From: an uncultured Clostridia bacterium
GTDB taxonomy: Bacteria; Bacillota; Clostridia; Oscillospirales; Acutalibacteraceae
Reading direction: 5' to 3'
DNA length: 54,033 nucleotides
Assembly (NCBI GenBank): GCA_947589415.1
Contig: CANQBP010000012.1
Coordinates: 1 to 54,033 of the forward strand
The position numbers and the translations under genes are program-made. The notes beneath the pieces were generated by a model. It made no database searches. It saw nothing but the letters and a program-made list of their open reading frames with translations, and was not told where the DNA came from. Below, piece after piece: positions 1 through 7,248 of the stretch (positions within the stretch are counted from its first letter, which is position 1; each line of letters opens with the position of its first letter).

Positions 1-1614
1 AATATTCAGAAAGCGGGCAGAGCCCGAAGTATAGCCGATTGGGTATGCGGTATAAATCTCACGATTGCAGCTACTAAGAAACTGTCATCAAAAGAAATGC
101 TGTCGGTCGGAAGGGTTCAGACACCTGTTCTTGCTATGGTGGTTGAGCGTGAGAAAAAAATTGTCAATCATGTAAAAACTCCGTTTTGGAAACTGCTTGC
201 CGAGTTTACTACGGAAAACGGAAAATTTACGGCAGAGTATGAAAAAGGGCAATTTGATGATGAAAACAAGGCTAAAGATGTTCTTGCACAATGTACGGGA
301 AATGGAACGGTTGTAAATAAAACCGTAAAGAAAAAATCAGTAGGTCAGCCCTTATTGTACAATGCAACACAGCTTCAGGCAACTGCCGGAAAAAAGTTAG
401 GTTGGGATTTAAAAAAGACCGTTGCCGTTATGCAGGAATTATATGAACATAAGTTCATGAGCTATCCCCGGACTTCCTCGGAACATCTCACGGTTGCTAT
501 GCAGCCGGAGGTTACGGCTACGCTCCGCAAGCTGTTTCAGTTGCCGGAATATGCAGAGTATGCCATACCGGAGGAACAATGGCAGGGATATACTAAAAGG
601 CATTTTGACGACAGCAAGGTTGACAGCCACCCGGCTATTATACCTACAATGAATGTCCCTAAAGATCTATCGGAGCTTTCCGATGATGAAAAACAACTTT
701 ATGATCTGCTCGTAAAGTCACTCATCAGAATAGTGTACCCGAAAGCAGAGCTTGAGGACACAATAGTCACACTTAATGTAAACGATAATAAATTCAAGGC
801 GACAGGCAGTATCATTACAAATAACGGTTGGTATGCGGTAGATGCAATGCCCGATAAAAAAGCCACTTTGCCGCCGATAAACGAGGGCGAAAGCTATCCG
901 GGAAAATATAGTCTTAAACAGGGTTTTACCGAACCACCGAAACGATACACAGAGCCGGATTTAATTACCGCAATGGAAACAGCCGGAAAAAATATTGAAG
1001 ACGAAGAAGTACGTAGTTTGATGAAACTTGAAAACAAGGGACTCGGTACTGCGGCAACACGAGCAGCGATTGTAAATGCCCTTTTTGCAAGGAATTATCT
1101 TGCAAAAAAAGGTAAAACAATCTATCCGACAGAAAAAGGGATATTCATTATTGATAATCTCCCGGTTGATGAATTAAAAAGTGCAGAACTGACAGGCTTG
1201 TGGGAAAAGCGGCTGCATGAAATTTCCGTCGGCAATGAGGATTATAAAGGCTTCGTTTCGGATATAGAGCAGACTGTACGGGGTTGGTATCAAAAGATAA
1301 CTGATTCAATGTCAACAAAATATTCCGATAAGACGGATAATCAGGTTTGTCCTTTTTGCGGTGCAAAAATAATTAAAGGTAAATTTGGCTATTTTTGTTC
1401 GGGTAAAAAAGATACCGGCTGCAAGTTTTCTGTACCGTCTGAAATCTGCGGAAAGAGTATTTCGGACGTGCAGGCAAGACGGCTTATTGAAAAAGGCAAA
1501 ACTACCCTCATTAAGGGATTAAAAAACAAGTCCGGCAAAGAATTTGATGCGTACCTTGTTGCGGATAAAAAACAAGGGAAAATTGTCTTTGAATTTCCTG
1601 ATAAAAAACAATAA
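1..1614 (+). CDS. topB: DNA topoisomerase III, mobile-element type (5' partial)
   Basis: Type IA topoisomerase that cuts and passes single strands; in Firmicutes conjugative elements such copies accompany DNA processing for transfer. The open frame runs unbroken from base 1, so the gene starts outside the window and the Toprim N-terminus is missing (537 residues visible; the family is about 690). The visible start contains the GRARSIADWVCGINLT-type block, then SVGRVQTP, then the active-site block SYPRTSSEH, whose Tyr (visible residue about 155) forms the covalent DNA link. A C-terminal zinc ribbon with four Cys (CPFC near residue 450, then two more Cys) closes the protein. The ATG at 97 is internal and should not be taken as the start. 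The TA pair follows 57 bp downstream. Identification as topoisomerase III is firm; assignment to an ICE rests on the company it keeps. Confidence 0.93.
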   Translation, partial: NIQKAGRARSIADWVCGINLTIAATKKLSSKEMLSVGRVQTPVLAMVVEREKKIVNHVKTPFWKLLAEFTTENGKFTAEYEKGQFDDENKAKDVLAQCTGNGTVVNKTVKKKSVGQPLLYNATQLQATAGKKLGWDLKKTVAVMQELYEHKFMSYPRTSSEHLTVAMQPEVTATLRKLFQLPEYAEYAIPEEQWQGYTKRHFDDSKVDSHPAIIPTMNVPKDLSELSDDEKQLYDLLVKSLIRIVYPKAELEDTIVTLNVNDNKFKATGSIITNNGWYAVDAMPDKKATLPPINEGESYPGKYSLKQGFTEPPKRYTEPDLITAMETAGKNIEDEEVRSLMKLENKGLGTAATRAAIVNALFARNYLAKKGKTIYPTEKGIFIIDNLPVDELKSAELTGLWEKRLHEISVGNEDYKGFVSDIEQTVRGWYQKITDSMSTKYSDKTDNQVCPFCGAKIIKGKFGYFCSGKKDTGCKFSVPSEICGKSISDVQARRLIEKGKTTLIKGLKNKSGKEFDAYLVADKKQGKIVFEFPDKKQ

Positions 1615-1671
1615 AACACTTGATATTCTATCATAATTATGATAATATTATGTTAAAAAGGTGGTGGCGAT

Positions 1672-1929
1672 ATGATACAAATCAGACCGGTATCGGATTT
1701 AAGAAACAATTTTACAGAGCTTGAAAAGGAAGTGAGTTCAGGGCAGCCTGTATACCTGACAAAAAACGGTTACGGAAAAATGGTTCTGTTAAGTATTGAG
1801 GAATATTCAAGACTTATTGATCGAATTGAATTCAAACTTGATGAAGCTGACATTCAGGCTGAAAGCACAAACGAAAGAATGCTGCATGATGAAATATTCT
1901 CGAAAATAAGGAGCAAAATAAATGAATAA
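1672..1929 (+). CDS. Phd/YefM-type antitoxin
   Basis: An 85-residue antitoxin. The N-terminus has the Phd/YefM DNA-binding pattern: IRPVSDLRNNF, then LEKEVSSGQPVYLTKNGYG and VLLSIEEYSRL. The acidic C-terminal tail would wrap the toxin. The ATG at 1672 has a strong ribosome binding site (AAAGGTGGTGG). A probable sigma-A -10 lies just upstream in the AT-rich stretch 1635-1650. The gene overlaps the toxin gene by 8 bp, the usual coupled arrangement, and the pair should repress its own promoter. It lies directly after the topoisomerase gene, as stabilisation modules do on mobile elements. The family call is from pattern memory; the pairing with a RelE/ParE toxin supports it strongly. Confidence 0.9.
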   Translation: MIQIRPVSDLRNNFTELEKEVSSGQPVYLTKNGYGKMVLLSIEEYSRLIDRIEFKLDEADIQAESTNERMLHDEIFSKIRSKINE

Positions 1930-2236
1930 AATTTATAAACTCCGATATTTACCATTGTTTTATTCTGATTTAGAGCAGGCAGTAATGTATATATCAAACG
2001 TTTTAAGAAATCCTCAAAGTGCGGTAAAGCTGATTGATGACACTGAAAAGGCTATACAAGAGCGTTTGAAATTTCCATTAGTGTTTGAACCATATTATTC
2101 TAACCGTCAGCGTAAATATCCGTATTACAGAATACAGGTTGGAAACTATTATGTGTTTTATGTTGTGATTGGTGACACTATGGAGGTCAGAAGATTTATA
2201 TACAACAGACGAAATATTGACAGTATGCTTTTTTAA
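1922..2236 (+). CDS. RelE/ParE-family toxin
   Basis: A 104-residue basic protein of the RelE/ParE fold, partner of the antitoxin that overlaps it by 8 bp. Visible family signs are the N-terminal YLPLFYSDLEQAVMYI helix, the central KFPLVFEPYYSNRQRKYPYYRI strand block, and the C-terminal YYVFYVVIGDTMEVRRFIY strands. RelE members cut mRNA on the ribosome while ParE members poison gyrase; the sequence alone does not decide between them. Ribosome binding site AAGGAG lies within the antitoxin end. Its 3' end and the following bases recur as a damaged copy near 6507-6664, showing that this cassette was duplicated in the region. Confidence 0.88.
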   Translation: MNKIYKLRYLPLFYSDLEQAVMYISNVLRNPQSAVKLIDDTEKAIQERLKFPLVFEPYYSNRQRKYPYYRIQVGNYYVFYVVIGDTMEVRRFIYNRRNIDSMLF

Positions 2237-2354
2237 AGAAAATTAAATATTGATAATTTAGAAAGTAAGGCAAAAATGCAAATGGTTCCACAACGATAAG
2301 AAACAGTAAAGAGCCTGCGGTTTATGTCAGCCGTCCCTTTTGGAAAAATGAACA

Positions 2355-2391
2355 GACCCCCGACAAAGTCCGGTAAACTCTGTCGGGGGTC
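2355..2391. terminator. Perfect 11-bp stem-loop after the toxin gene
   Basis: GACCCCCGACA and TGTCGGGGGTC form a perfect 11-bp stem around a 15-nt loop. The + strand continues with CGATTTTTAG, a short T tract offset by four bases, so it may act as a terminator for the topB/TA transcripts, but the spacing is not ideal. It could instead be a structural element of the mobile DNA. Confidence 0.5.
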
Positions 2392-2519
2392 GATTTTTAG
2401 TCCAATGGACTTCATCTCGTTTATGAGTCCATTATAGCATATACAAAACGAAAATGCAATATTCATGGATAAGAATTTGTTCGTAAAAGTGTACAAAAAT
2501 GGAAATTTATTATAATGTT

Positions 2520-2623
2520 TTTAATTGCTGTTCTTTTTTAAAGTAAACCCAACAGAGCCTCAAAACTGTTGCAATAGATATGACAAATGACAGGTGCTTG
2601 GATTTTCCGCTCAAAATAAGCAA
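2520..2623. repeat. 104-bp direct repeat, copy 1
   Basis: Matches 6139-6242 in the same orientation over 104 bases without gaps, with 9 differences counted by eye (about 91 percent identity). The two copies flank the minus-strand ImmA/ImmR module (2931-5708). It contains no gene. It could be a recombination scar, a duplicated intergenic piece or a non-autonomous element. Confidence 0.8.
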
Positions 2624-2762
2624 TTCCTGACTATTTGAGCTGATTGTGGTATGCATCATAATACTGATTTGAGTCTTAGCGGAACGGAAAGCGAGTGTGT
2701 AAATAGGCTTCGGGCTATTGAGTAGTTACTCAGAATACCCACACATCATCTTCCTTTAGTGT

Positions 2763-2897
2763 CTAAATCATATCAGATACTTTCTTGTTGTCATAAACAA
2801 TATCAAGCAATCCATTAACCGTTTCAACTTCAACACTATCCTTATTGAACTCGTAAAACGAGATTACTTCCTTTTCAGCGATTTCGCCGCCTGAACA
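2763..2897 (-). pseudogene. Decayed reading-frame fragment
   Basis: Reading the minus strand, about 44 codons without a stop end at TAG (2763-2765) and include the protein-like string EVISFYEFNKDSVEVETV. The frame is closed upstream by TGA and has no start or ribosome binding site. The composition looks like a real protein tail, so I take it as the remains of an accessory gene; the parent family is not recognised. Confidence 0.35.
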
Positions 2898-2930
2898 TCA
2901 GTTTTGTGATCCTAAAGTCAGGCACTTATT

Positions 2931-3827
2931 TTACCACCAATTAACTTTCACTGTTTTGCCATTTTTCTTAGCGTACTCTAAAAAACCACAAAGAAGTTTA
3001 TAGCATTCTCTTGTTTCCTCAAAGTCAAATGTGCGTTTATCATAAGTGTAGAGGTCATTCAGATACTCATTAACATCAATAACAACATCTTTCTCCTCGT
3101 ATGTGCGTTCTAATTGCTGAAAATCACGGGTAAATCCATTCCATCCTTTTCCATCTAATGATGGTTCTCTAAAAATATCTCCAAAATATCCGTCCCATAT
3201 ATGGATATTTAATTTAGGATCTTCAGCGATAAACAGTTCGATTTCATGTTCATCTTCAAAGCCGTCATAAAAATTGGTATTATTAACCAACATTCCAATG
3301 TCCATTGTCAAGCAACTCCCTCTGTTCTTTAGATTCATTTCCTCTTTTACGTGCATCTCTTTAGCTGTGTCCCAAAGTACATCACTGACCCACACCTGAT
3401 TCTTAATTAAGTATTCATGAATTCTTGGACGAACATTTTTTCCGGCACCAATACCCGGTCGCACTCTTTCAATTACCCATGTATCCTGACTATATTCCGG
3501 TGCGTTTGAAGTATGGGTATGCCATCTGCTTTCGTATTTATAACCTGAATCGCTCCATTTATAACTAACCTGTTCATATCCGTTTTTCTTATGTTCAGGT
3601 TTAATTTGAGCTGTACCGGGAATAGGAATAGGAGAAGTTTTGGACAACTTTGTTTTTAAATATTCCAAATCATTAGTATTTATTGCATTGATAACAGCAT
3701 CATGGTCATATTCGGTTACAACTTTAGCTTCATTTTCCTGTGCTTTTGCAGCCATCTTTCCATTTTCAAGCGTAAGCTGAGGAGAACCGCTTGTACCGTG
3801 TGCAAGTCCGGAATCGCCGTGGTTCAT
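2931..3827 (-). CDS. Uncharacterised protein, possible toxin-immunity type
   Basis: A 298-residue soluble protein with no signal peptide or membrane segment. I do not recognise it with confidence. Residues about 80-150 are rich in aromatic and His residues (KKNGYEQVSYKWSD, ESRWHTHTSNAP, TWVIERVRPG) and recall, from memory only, C-terminal toxin domains of phage-structural polymorphic toxins. Residues about 175-298 are acidic (DGFEDEHEIELFIAEDP) and look more like an immunity-type or partner domain. The ATG overlaps the stop of the upstream gene (TAATG) and has an AAAGGCGGTGG ribosome binding site, so the two genes are translationally coupled. It is the last gene of the ImmR-ImmA-DUF4417 run. 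The real function is open. Confidence 0.6.
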   Translation of the reverse strand: MNHGDSGLAHGTSGSPQLTLENGKMAAKAQENEAKVVTEYDHDAVINAINTNDLEYLKTKLSKTSPIPIPGTAQIKPEHKKNGYEQVSYKWSDSGYKYESRWHTHTSNAPEYSQDTWVIERVRPGIGAGKNVRPRIHEYLIKNQVWVSDVLWDTAKEMHVKEEMNLKNRGSCLTMDIGMLVNNTNFYDGFEDEHEIELFIAEDPKLNIHIWDGYFGDIFREPSLDGKGWNGFTRDFQQLERTYEEKDVVIDVNEYLNDLYTYDKRTFDFEETRECYKLLCGFLEYAKKNGKTVKVNWW

Positions 3828-4579
3828 TATACCACCGCCTTTCGGGGAGTATGCCTTTTTTGATACAAGATCATATTACGCTCTTTCAAGGTGTTATCGG
3901 GAATAATAATCTCAATACCCTTTTCGATAGCATAGGAGAATGTATCAAGTGTGGCATCGTTCGTACCGCATACATCATAAATGATAAGCGTTTTAAGGTT
4001 GGGCATTTTATCAACCGTTAGGCGGATATTCGTTCTTAATCTGAAATTTTCGGCCGGATCGTCCATGTGTCCTTTTGTACTGATAGCGGCTACGGAACAT
4101 TCCTCATATCCGTCAAGAGCAAAATCGGCACTTTCGACAGTAGGAAATGTAATATTTGGTATCACAACTGCACCAACCTCAAACATGAACCAAAGACCGA
4201 TAATACGCCCTTTGAACAGCCGATAATTATTTTCGATCTTGTGAATATCACCAAGCTCCGAAAAATCGGGGATAATGACATACTTAATGCCCTTGAAACG
4301 CTCCTTAAAATATGCCAAACGTTTCTCGTCATTGTAGTAAATAGCCCAATACAGACCAAATTTACCGTCAAAATCCTCATCGAACTGAAAGAATGCCACA
4401 GCAGTATGCTCCGTCTTATGATAAAGTCTTTTCTGGCTATACAGTGCAATATAATCAGGAAACACCGATACATTGCAGTTGATAGCAGGCAAATCCATAC
4501 CACCGCAGGAGACCGTTCTGTTTGTCAGCGTAAGGTAGTTCAGATTGAGCAATCCTATTAAATTTTCGTTTTTTTTCAA
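3827..4579 (-). CDS. DUF4417-like protein
   Basis: A 250-residue protein resembling DUF4417 proteins found in clostridial prophages and mobile elements; their activity is unknown. Characteristic pieces are VSVFPDYIALYSQKR near the start, LYWAIYYNDEKRLAYFKERF, IIGLWFMFEVGAVVIPNITFP in the middle, and a C-terminal segment with LIIYDVCGTNDATLD. I place the start at the TTG 4577-4579, because it has a near-ideal ribosome binding site (AAAGGAG, 8 bases upstream); an open frame reaches back to 4786 but lacks a convincing site and adds an unrelated N-terminus. It is coupled to the following gene by a TAATG overlap. The 227 bases upstream (4580-4806) contain no gene and presumably carry its promoter. 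Confidence 0.6.
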   Translation of the reverse strand: MKKNENLIGLLNLNYLTLTNRTVSCGGMDLPAINCNVSVFPDYIALYSQKRLYHKTEHTAVAFFQFDEDFDGKFGLYWAIYYNDEKRLAYFKERFKGIKYVIIPDFSELGDIHKIENNYRLFKGRIIGLWFMFEVGAVVIPNITFPTVESADFALDGYEECSVAAISTKGHMDDPAENFRLRTNIRLTVDKMPNLKTLIIYDVCGTNDATLDTFSYAIEKGIEIIIPDNTLKERNMILYQKRHTPRKAVV

Positions 4580-4806
4580 AAATATACTCCTTTCTCCTAT
4601 ATCATAGGGAACAGAAATTAGATTTGTGTATTCTGCCAATTGACAAAGGAAAGGGAGTTGTGATATAATAAAACTGTTCAAGGTTGTGATTACATCATAA
4701 CATCCCAAAGCGCATTGATTTGTTGTTACAGGCAACTTGTCAGTGCGTTTTCCTTTGTAAGATATAAATACATTTAAAGTGACCACCGCCTTTTGCGCTA
4801 ATTGAG

Positions 4807-5364
4807 CTAACGTACAACACTTGCATACAGACTAACGATGATAAGCTCATAATCGGGATTATCATCCTTATGATATCGATACCATTTTTTATAATAACTC
4901 ATCACGTTCCAAGCACATTCAAAACTAAGACCAAAGCTATTCATAATATCATATGGGTCTTCCGGCTTAAACAGATGTACTATCGGTGGAGGAGCAATGG
5001 CGTACTTTGCAAAGAAGTTGGCTTCTGCCTCGGCAACATCACTATTCTCCATATGTTCAAGCACAATATGACCGATTTCGTGAAGAATTGTAAAACGTAT
5101 ACGTTCGGGTATCATAGTGTCATTGTAAAAGATTGCCCAACCAATTGTTCCGTTTTCCTCATACTCTGCAAAAAATCCGTCAGGACTTGCAACATATGCT
5201 CTGCTACGTTCTTCAAATGGTAAAGAAGCATAGGAAACAAGCATTATCCCCATTTTCTTGCATAAGCTAAACGTATCAATAGGGTACTGCTTGATATGAT
5301 TCTTCTTATACAGTGCTGCGACAACCTTTTTGATCTCATCATATCGTCTGCTCAATAATCTCAA
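4807..5364 (-). CDS. immA: ImmA/IrrE-family metallopeptidase
   Basis: A 185-residue zinc protease of the ImmA/IrrE (COG2856) type, which cleaves a partner XRE repressor to derepress a mobile element. The zinc motif HEIGH sits in LHEIGHIVLEH at about residues 94-104, followed by the third-ligand block EAEANFFAKYA. The start is TTG at 5364: an AGGAGGAG ribosome binding site lies 8 bases upstream, inside the end of the repressor gene, with only 2 bases between the genes. In ICEBs1 of Bacillus subtilis the ImmR-ImmA pair controls excision; the same pairing here suggests control of a resident element, though no integrase is visible in the window. Confidence 0.9.
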   Translation of the reverse strand: MRLLSRRYDEIKKVVAALYKKNHIKQYPIDTFSLCKKMGIMLVSYASLPFEERSRAYVASPDGFFAEYEENGTIGWAIFYNDTMIPERIRFTILHEIGHIVLEHMENSDVAEAEANFFAKYAIAPPPIVHLFKPEDPYDIMNSFGLSFECAWNVMSYYKKWYRYHKDDNPDYELIIVSLYASVVR

Positions 5365-5366
5365 AC

Positions 5367-5708
5367 TTACATCTCCTCCTTATTTCCTATGTGATCAAGA
5401 ATGTCCGAAATAAGAGCTTTCTTCTCGTCTTCGGTCATACCATCAGCATTTCGGGCTATCAGCCTTTTGATACGAGGGTATCCCATTTTTTCAGGCTCAC
5501 TGTTATCTTCAATTCCTAACAGATAGTCCGATGTGGTTTTCAGAATCGTTGCTATGTTAGCAATTGTTTCGGGCTTAGGCTCTCGTTCTCCCTTGATATA
5601 GCGTGACATAGTTGCCTCCGTGATACCGAGTATTTCAGCCATTTCTCTCTGAGAAATTCCCTGTTGCTCTAAAAGCAGCGAAACCCTGTTTCCAAAGTCC
5701 TTTCCCAT
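5367..5708 (-). CDS. immR: XRE-family repressor (ImmR-like)
   Basis: A 113-residue regulator with an N-terminal Cro/CI helix-turn-helix (residues about 8-65: ISQREMAEILGITEATMSRY) and SDYLLGIED ending the domain, followed by a charged tail that may be the cleavage or dimer region. ATG at 5708 has AGGAGGT upstream. It is the first gene of a minus-strand operon with immA, and its promoter (5767-5795) overlaps a likely operator (5743-5759), consistent with self-repression. The gene symbol reflects the arrangement, not proven orthology with ICEBs1. Confidence 0.9.
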   Translation of the reverse strand: MGKDFGNRVSLLLEQQGISQREMAEILGITEATMSRYIKGEREPKPETIANIATILKTTSDYLLGIEDNSEPEKMGYPRIKRLIARNADGMTEDEKKALISDILDHIGNKEEM

Positions 5709-5742
5709 TGTACATTACCTCCTAATTTAAGCCAAAGTATTC

Positions 5743-5759
5743 TAAGTTGCTTTAACTTA
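5743..5759. promoter_or_regulatory. Candidate repressor operator
   Basis: TAAGTT-GCTTT-AACTTA is a perfect 6-bp palindrome with a 5-bp spacer, placed at the expected transcription start of the immR promoter. Related half-sites (AAGTTAAGTTGC) recur near 5793-5804 over the -35. Spacing and position fit an XRE-type repressor binding its own promoter. Confidence 0.6.
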
Positions 5760-5766
5760 CAATACT

Positions 5767-5795
5767 GGTATATCATAAACTTGCCGTTTTGTCAA
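5767..5795 (-). promoter_or_regulatory. Sigma-A promoter of immR-immA
   Basis: On the minus strand TTGACA (5790-5795), a 17-base spacer and TATACC (5767-5772). It sits 58 bases upstream of the immR start. Confidence 0.75.
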
Positions 5796-5878
5796 GTTAA
5801 GTTGCCGACATCAAACTATTTTCGTTATTCTGCCTAATTAAAAGGTGAAATTATTTGAAATTGATGTGCAGTATGCGC

Positions 5879-5915
5879 AAAAGCCGGTGCGGCACTAAGG
5901 CTGTAACGGCTTTTT
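5879..5915 (+). terminator. Terminator-like hairpin
   Basis: AAAAGCCG pairs with CGGCTTTT around a 20-nt loop, and the stem runs into five T on the + strand. No intact + strand gene lies upstream, so it may be a leftover of a lost gene. Confidence 0.4.
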
Positions 5916-6138
5916 GTGTTATATCTACTTATATTCCGTTGCCTAAATCGCAAAAGAGGTGATTCAAAGCAAGTGGGGCAAATGTGATGAACGCAGAAAA
6001 AGCTGACTGCCGCAGTTTAGGACAACTCCGAAGTGCTGAGAAAAGTGAACGAGATGATTAAATGAGTGACAAATTATATCTGTCTTAATATGATTTTAAA
6101 AGCCCAAAGAATATTTCAAATTGTTCTACAGTCCGGTA

Positions 6139-6242
6139 TTTAATTGCTGTTCTTTTTCAAAGTAAACCTAACAGAGCCTCAAAACTGTTGTAATAAATAT
6201 GACAAATAACAGGTGCTTGAATTTTCTTCCCAAAATAAGCAA
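6139..6242. repeat. 104-bp direct repeat, copy 2
   Basis: Ungapped match to 2520-2623 in the same orientation with 9 differences by eye. It lies 57 bases upstream of the VbhA-like antitoxin gene. Confidence 0.8.
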
Positions 6243-6298
6243 AATATTGATTATAACTGTACTTTATGATACAATACACTTGTTAGGGGGTGATAAAA

Positions 6299-6472
6299 AT
6301 GACAAATGATGAAATTGAAAATCGTATTGCAAGAGTGAACGCAACTATGGCTATGGAGGGTATGCCCCTCTCGGAAGATGAGAAGAATGTGTTAAGAGAT
6401 ATATTCCTCGGTAAAGTTTCTTGTGATGAAGTTATTAAGGAATTAGTTGAAAAATATAAGCAAGAAGAGTAA
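6299..6472 (+). CDS. VbhA-like Fic antitoxin (orphan)
   Basis: A 57-residue protein resembling VbhA-family antitoxins. These block class I Fic AMP-transferase toxins by inserting an inhibitory helix with motif (S/T)xxxE(G/N) into the active site. The motif is present as TMAMEG at residues 16-21, preceded by the typical MTNDEIENRI helix and followed by a C-terminal helix with LRDIFLGKVSCDEVIKEL. ATG at 6299 is chosen because AGGGGG lies 8 bases upstream; the GTG three codons earlier overlaps that site. No Fic gene (HPFxxGNGR motif) is seen next to it or elsewhere in the window. Downstream is only the broken RelE/ParE copy. It may be a relic, a solo antitoxin, or may act on a Fic protein elsewhere. 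Confidence 0.75.
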   Translation: MTNDEIENRIARVNATMAMEGMPLSEDEKNVLRDIFLGKVSCDEVIKELVEKYKQEE

Positions 6473-6506
6473 CTCTGCTGAGCAAATTCAATCATCAACA
6501 TAAATG

Positions 6507-6619
6507 TCCGTATAGAATACAGTTTTGAAATTATTAGTGTTTTATGTTGTAATTGATGATATTATGGAGATCGGAAGATTTATATAAGCAGACGGAATAT
6601 TAGTGGTATGCTTTTTTAA
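6507..6619 (+). pseudogene. Broken 3' copy of the RelE/ParE toxin gene
   Basis: Closely similar to the toxin gene end (from about 2118) and to the bases after its stop. From 6537 the match to 2153 onward is clear (GTGTTTTATGTTGT). One base is lost within the TTTATATA(C)A run near 6584, which brings a stop in frame right after RFI; a three-base deletion occurs earlier. The 5' half of the gene is absent. Homology continues past the stop to about 6664. Confidence 0.75.
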
Positions 6620-6680
6620 CGAAAATTAAATGTTGATAAGTTTTAGCAGGTAAGACAAAAATGCCTTGCCTGTTATTTTT

Positions 6681-6854
6681 TTACCCAAAAACAGAACGGG
6701 CAAGAAGGAACTTAAAGTTATCCGCTGTTAAATCAAAAACACTGCTGTTCAAATCAAGGTGTGAAAGCTCGGCTGCGATATTTATAGGGATAATGCTTGC
6801 ATTAACAGTATCAATATAGGAATTAGGTATGTCAGCGAATGTAACTTTGTTTTT
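6681..6854 (-). pseudogene. C-terminal fragment of an accessory gene
   Basis: About 57 codons on the minus strand ending at TAA (6681-6683), with protein-like text such as VTFADIPNSYIDTVNAS and AAELSHLDLNSSVFDLTADN. The frame is closed upstream by TAA (6855-6857) and no start exists. The style resembles proteins of Firmicutes conjugative elements, but I cannot name the family. Confidence 0.45.
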
Positions 6855-6888
6855 TTAGAAACGTCCCCTCGGCTATTTCAGATGTCAA

Positions 6889-7146
6889 TCACCGATGCCT
6901 TAACAACACCAACATCTCTCTTTTCGGCAAATAGTAAGTGTACGCAGAAATCACGACGCATAAAGGATTAGCATAAAAGTCATTGTGCAGCAAATTATAC
7001 CTATCAAAGCGGATTTGGTTTGCACCGACTGCGGCTATGACAAAATGTAAGGGATAACGTAACCTCTGCCCGTCCACGGATTTAAGCAATTTGTCAGACT
7101 TCGGGGTAATTTGTGCCACCCATAATAAACGACAAACAATGGTCAT
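6889..7146 (-). pseudogene. Fragment of an unrecognised gene
   Basis: An 85-codon minus-strand frame with plausible protein text (QITPKSDKLLKSVDGQRLRY, IRFDRYNLLHNDFYANP) but no credible start or ribosome binding site. Taken as coding debris of the mobile element; it may be upstream material of the same lost gene as 6681-6854. Confidence 0.3.
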
Positions 7147-7201
7147 ACGGTCTTATAGCAAACGGACACTCAACAGAATTTAGTACTCTTAAAATAAATT
7201 G

Positions 7202-7238
7202 CCCCGCATGGAGTACATAAGCCATACTCCATGCGGGG
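7202..7238 (-). terminator. Long hairpin after the tRNA genes
   Basis: CCCCGCATGGAGTA (7202-7215) pairs perfectly with TACTCCATGCGGGG (7225-7238), a 14-bp stem with a 9-nt loop. It lies just past the 3' end of tRNA-Pro and is followed on the minus strand by AATTTATTTT, so it likely ends the tRNA transcript. It is also where the mobile debris begins. Confidence 0.65.
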
Positions 7239-7248
7239 GATAAAAAAA

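Larger units (their letters stand above)
2237..2930. other. Gene-poor stretch after the TA pair, with hairpin, repeat and gene debris
   Basis: No intact gene is seen in these roughly 690 bases. They hold a strong hairpin (2355-2391), the first copy of a 104-bp direct repeat (2520-2623) and a short decayed reading frame on the minus strand (2763-2897). Open frames that cross this stretch have no ribosome binding site or recognisable protein. This reads as scar tissue of a mobile element. Confidence 0.6.
5796..6298. other. Gene-free stretch between immR and the VbhA-like gene
   Basis: No coding sequence is supported. The stretch holds a terminator-like hairpin (AAAAGCCG 5879-5886 with CGGCTTTT 5907-5914, followed by a T) and the second copy of the 104-bp repeat (6139-6242). 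The rest is AT-rich with stops in all frames. Confidence 0.6.
6473..7248. other. Debris field between the VbhA-like gene and tRNA-Pro
   Basis: About 780 bases with no intact gene: the broken toxin copy, two minus-strand protein-like fragments (6681-6854 and 6889-7146) and a strong hairpin beside tRNA-Pro. It appears to be the worn end of the mobile element. Confidence 0.6.

Noticed and set aside
97-1614. ATG at 97 as the start of topoisomerase III
   Set aside because: The frame is open to base 1 and encodes conserved family residues upstream of this ATG, so the gene is cut by the window edge.
3827-4786. Longer DUF4417-like protein starting at GTG 4786
   Set aside because: TTG at 4579 has AAAGGAG at the right distance, and the extra 69 residues do not look like the family.
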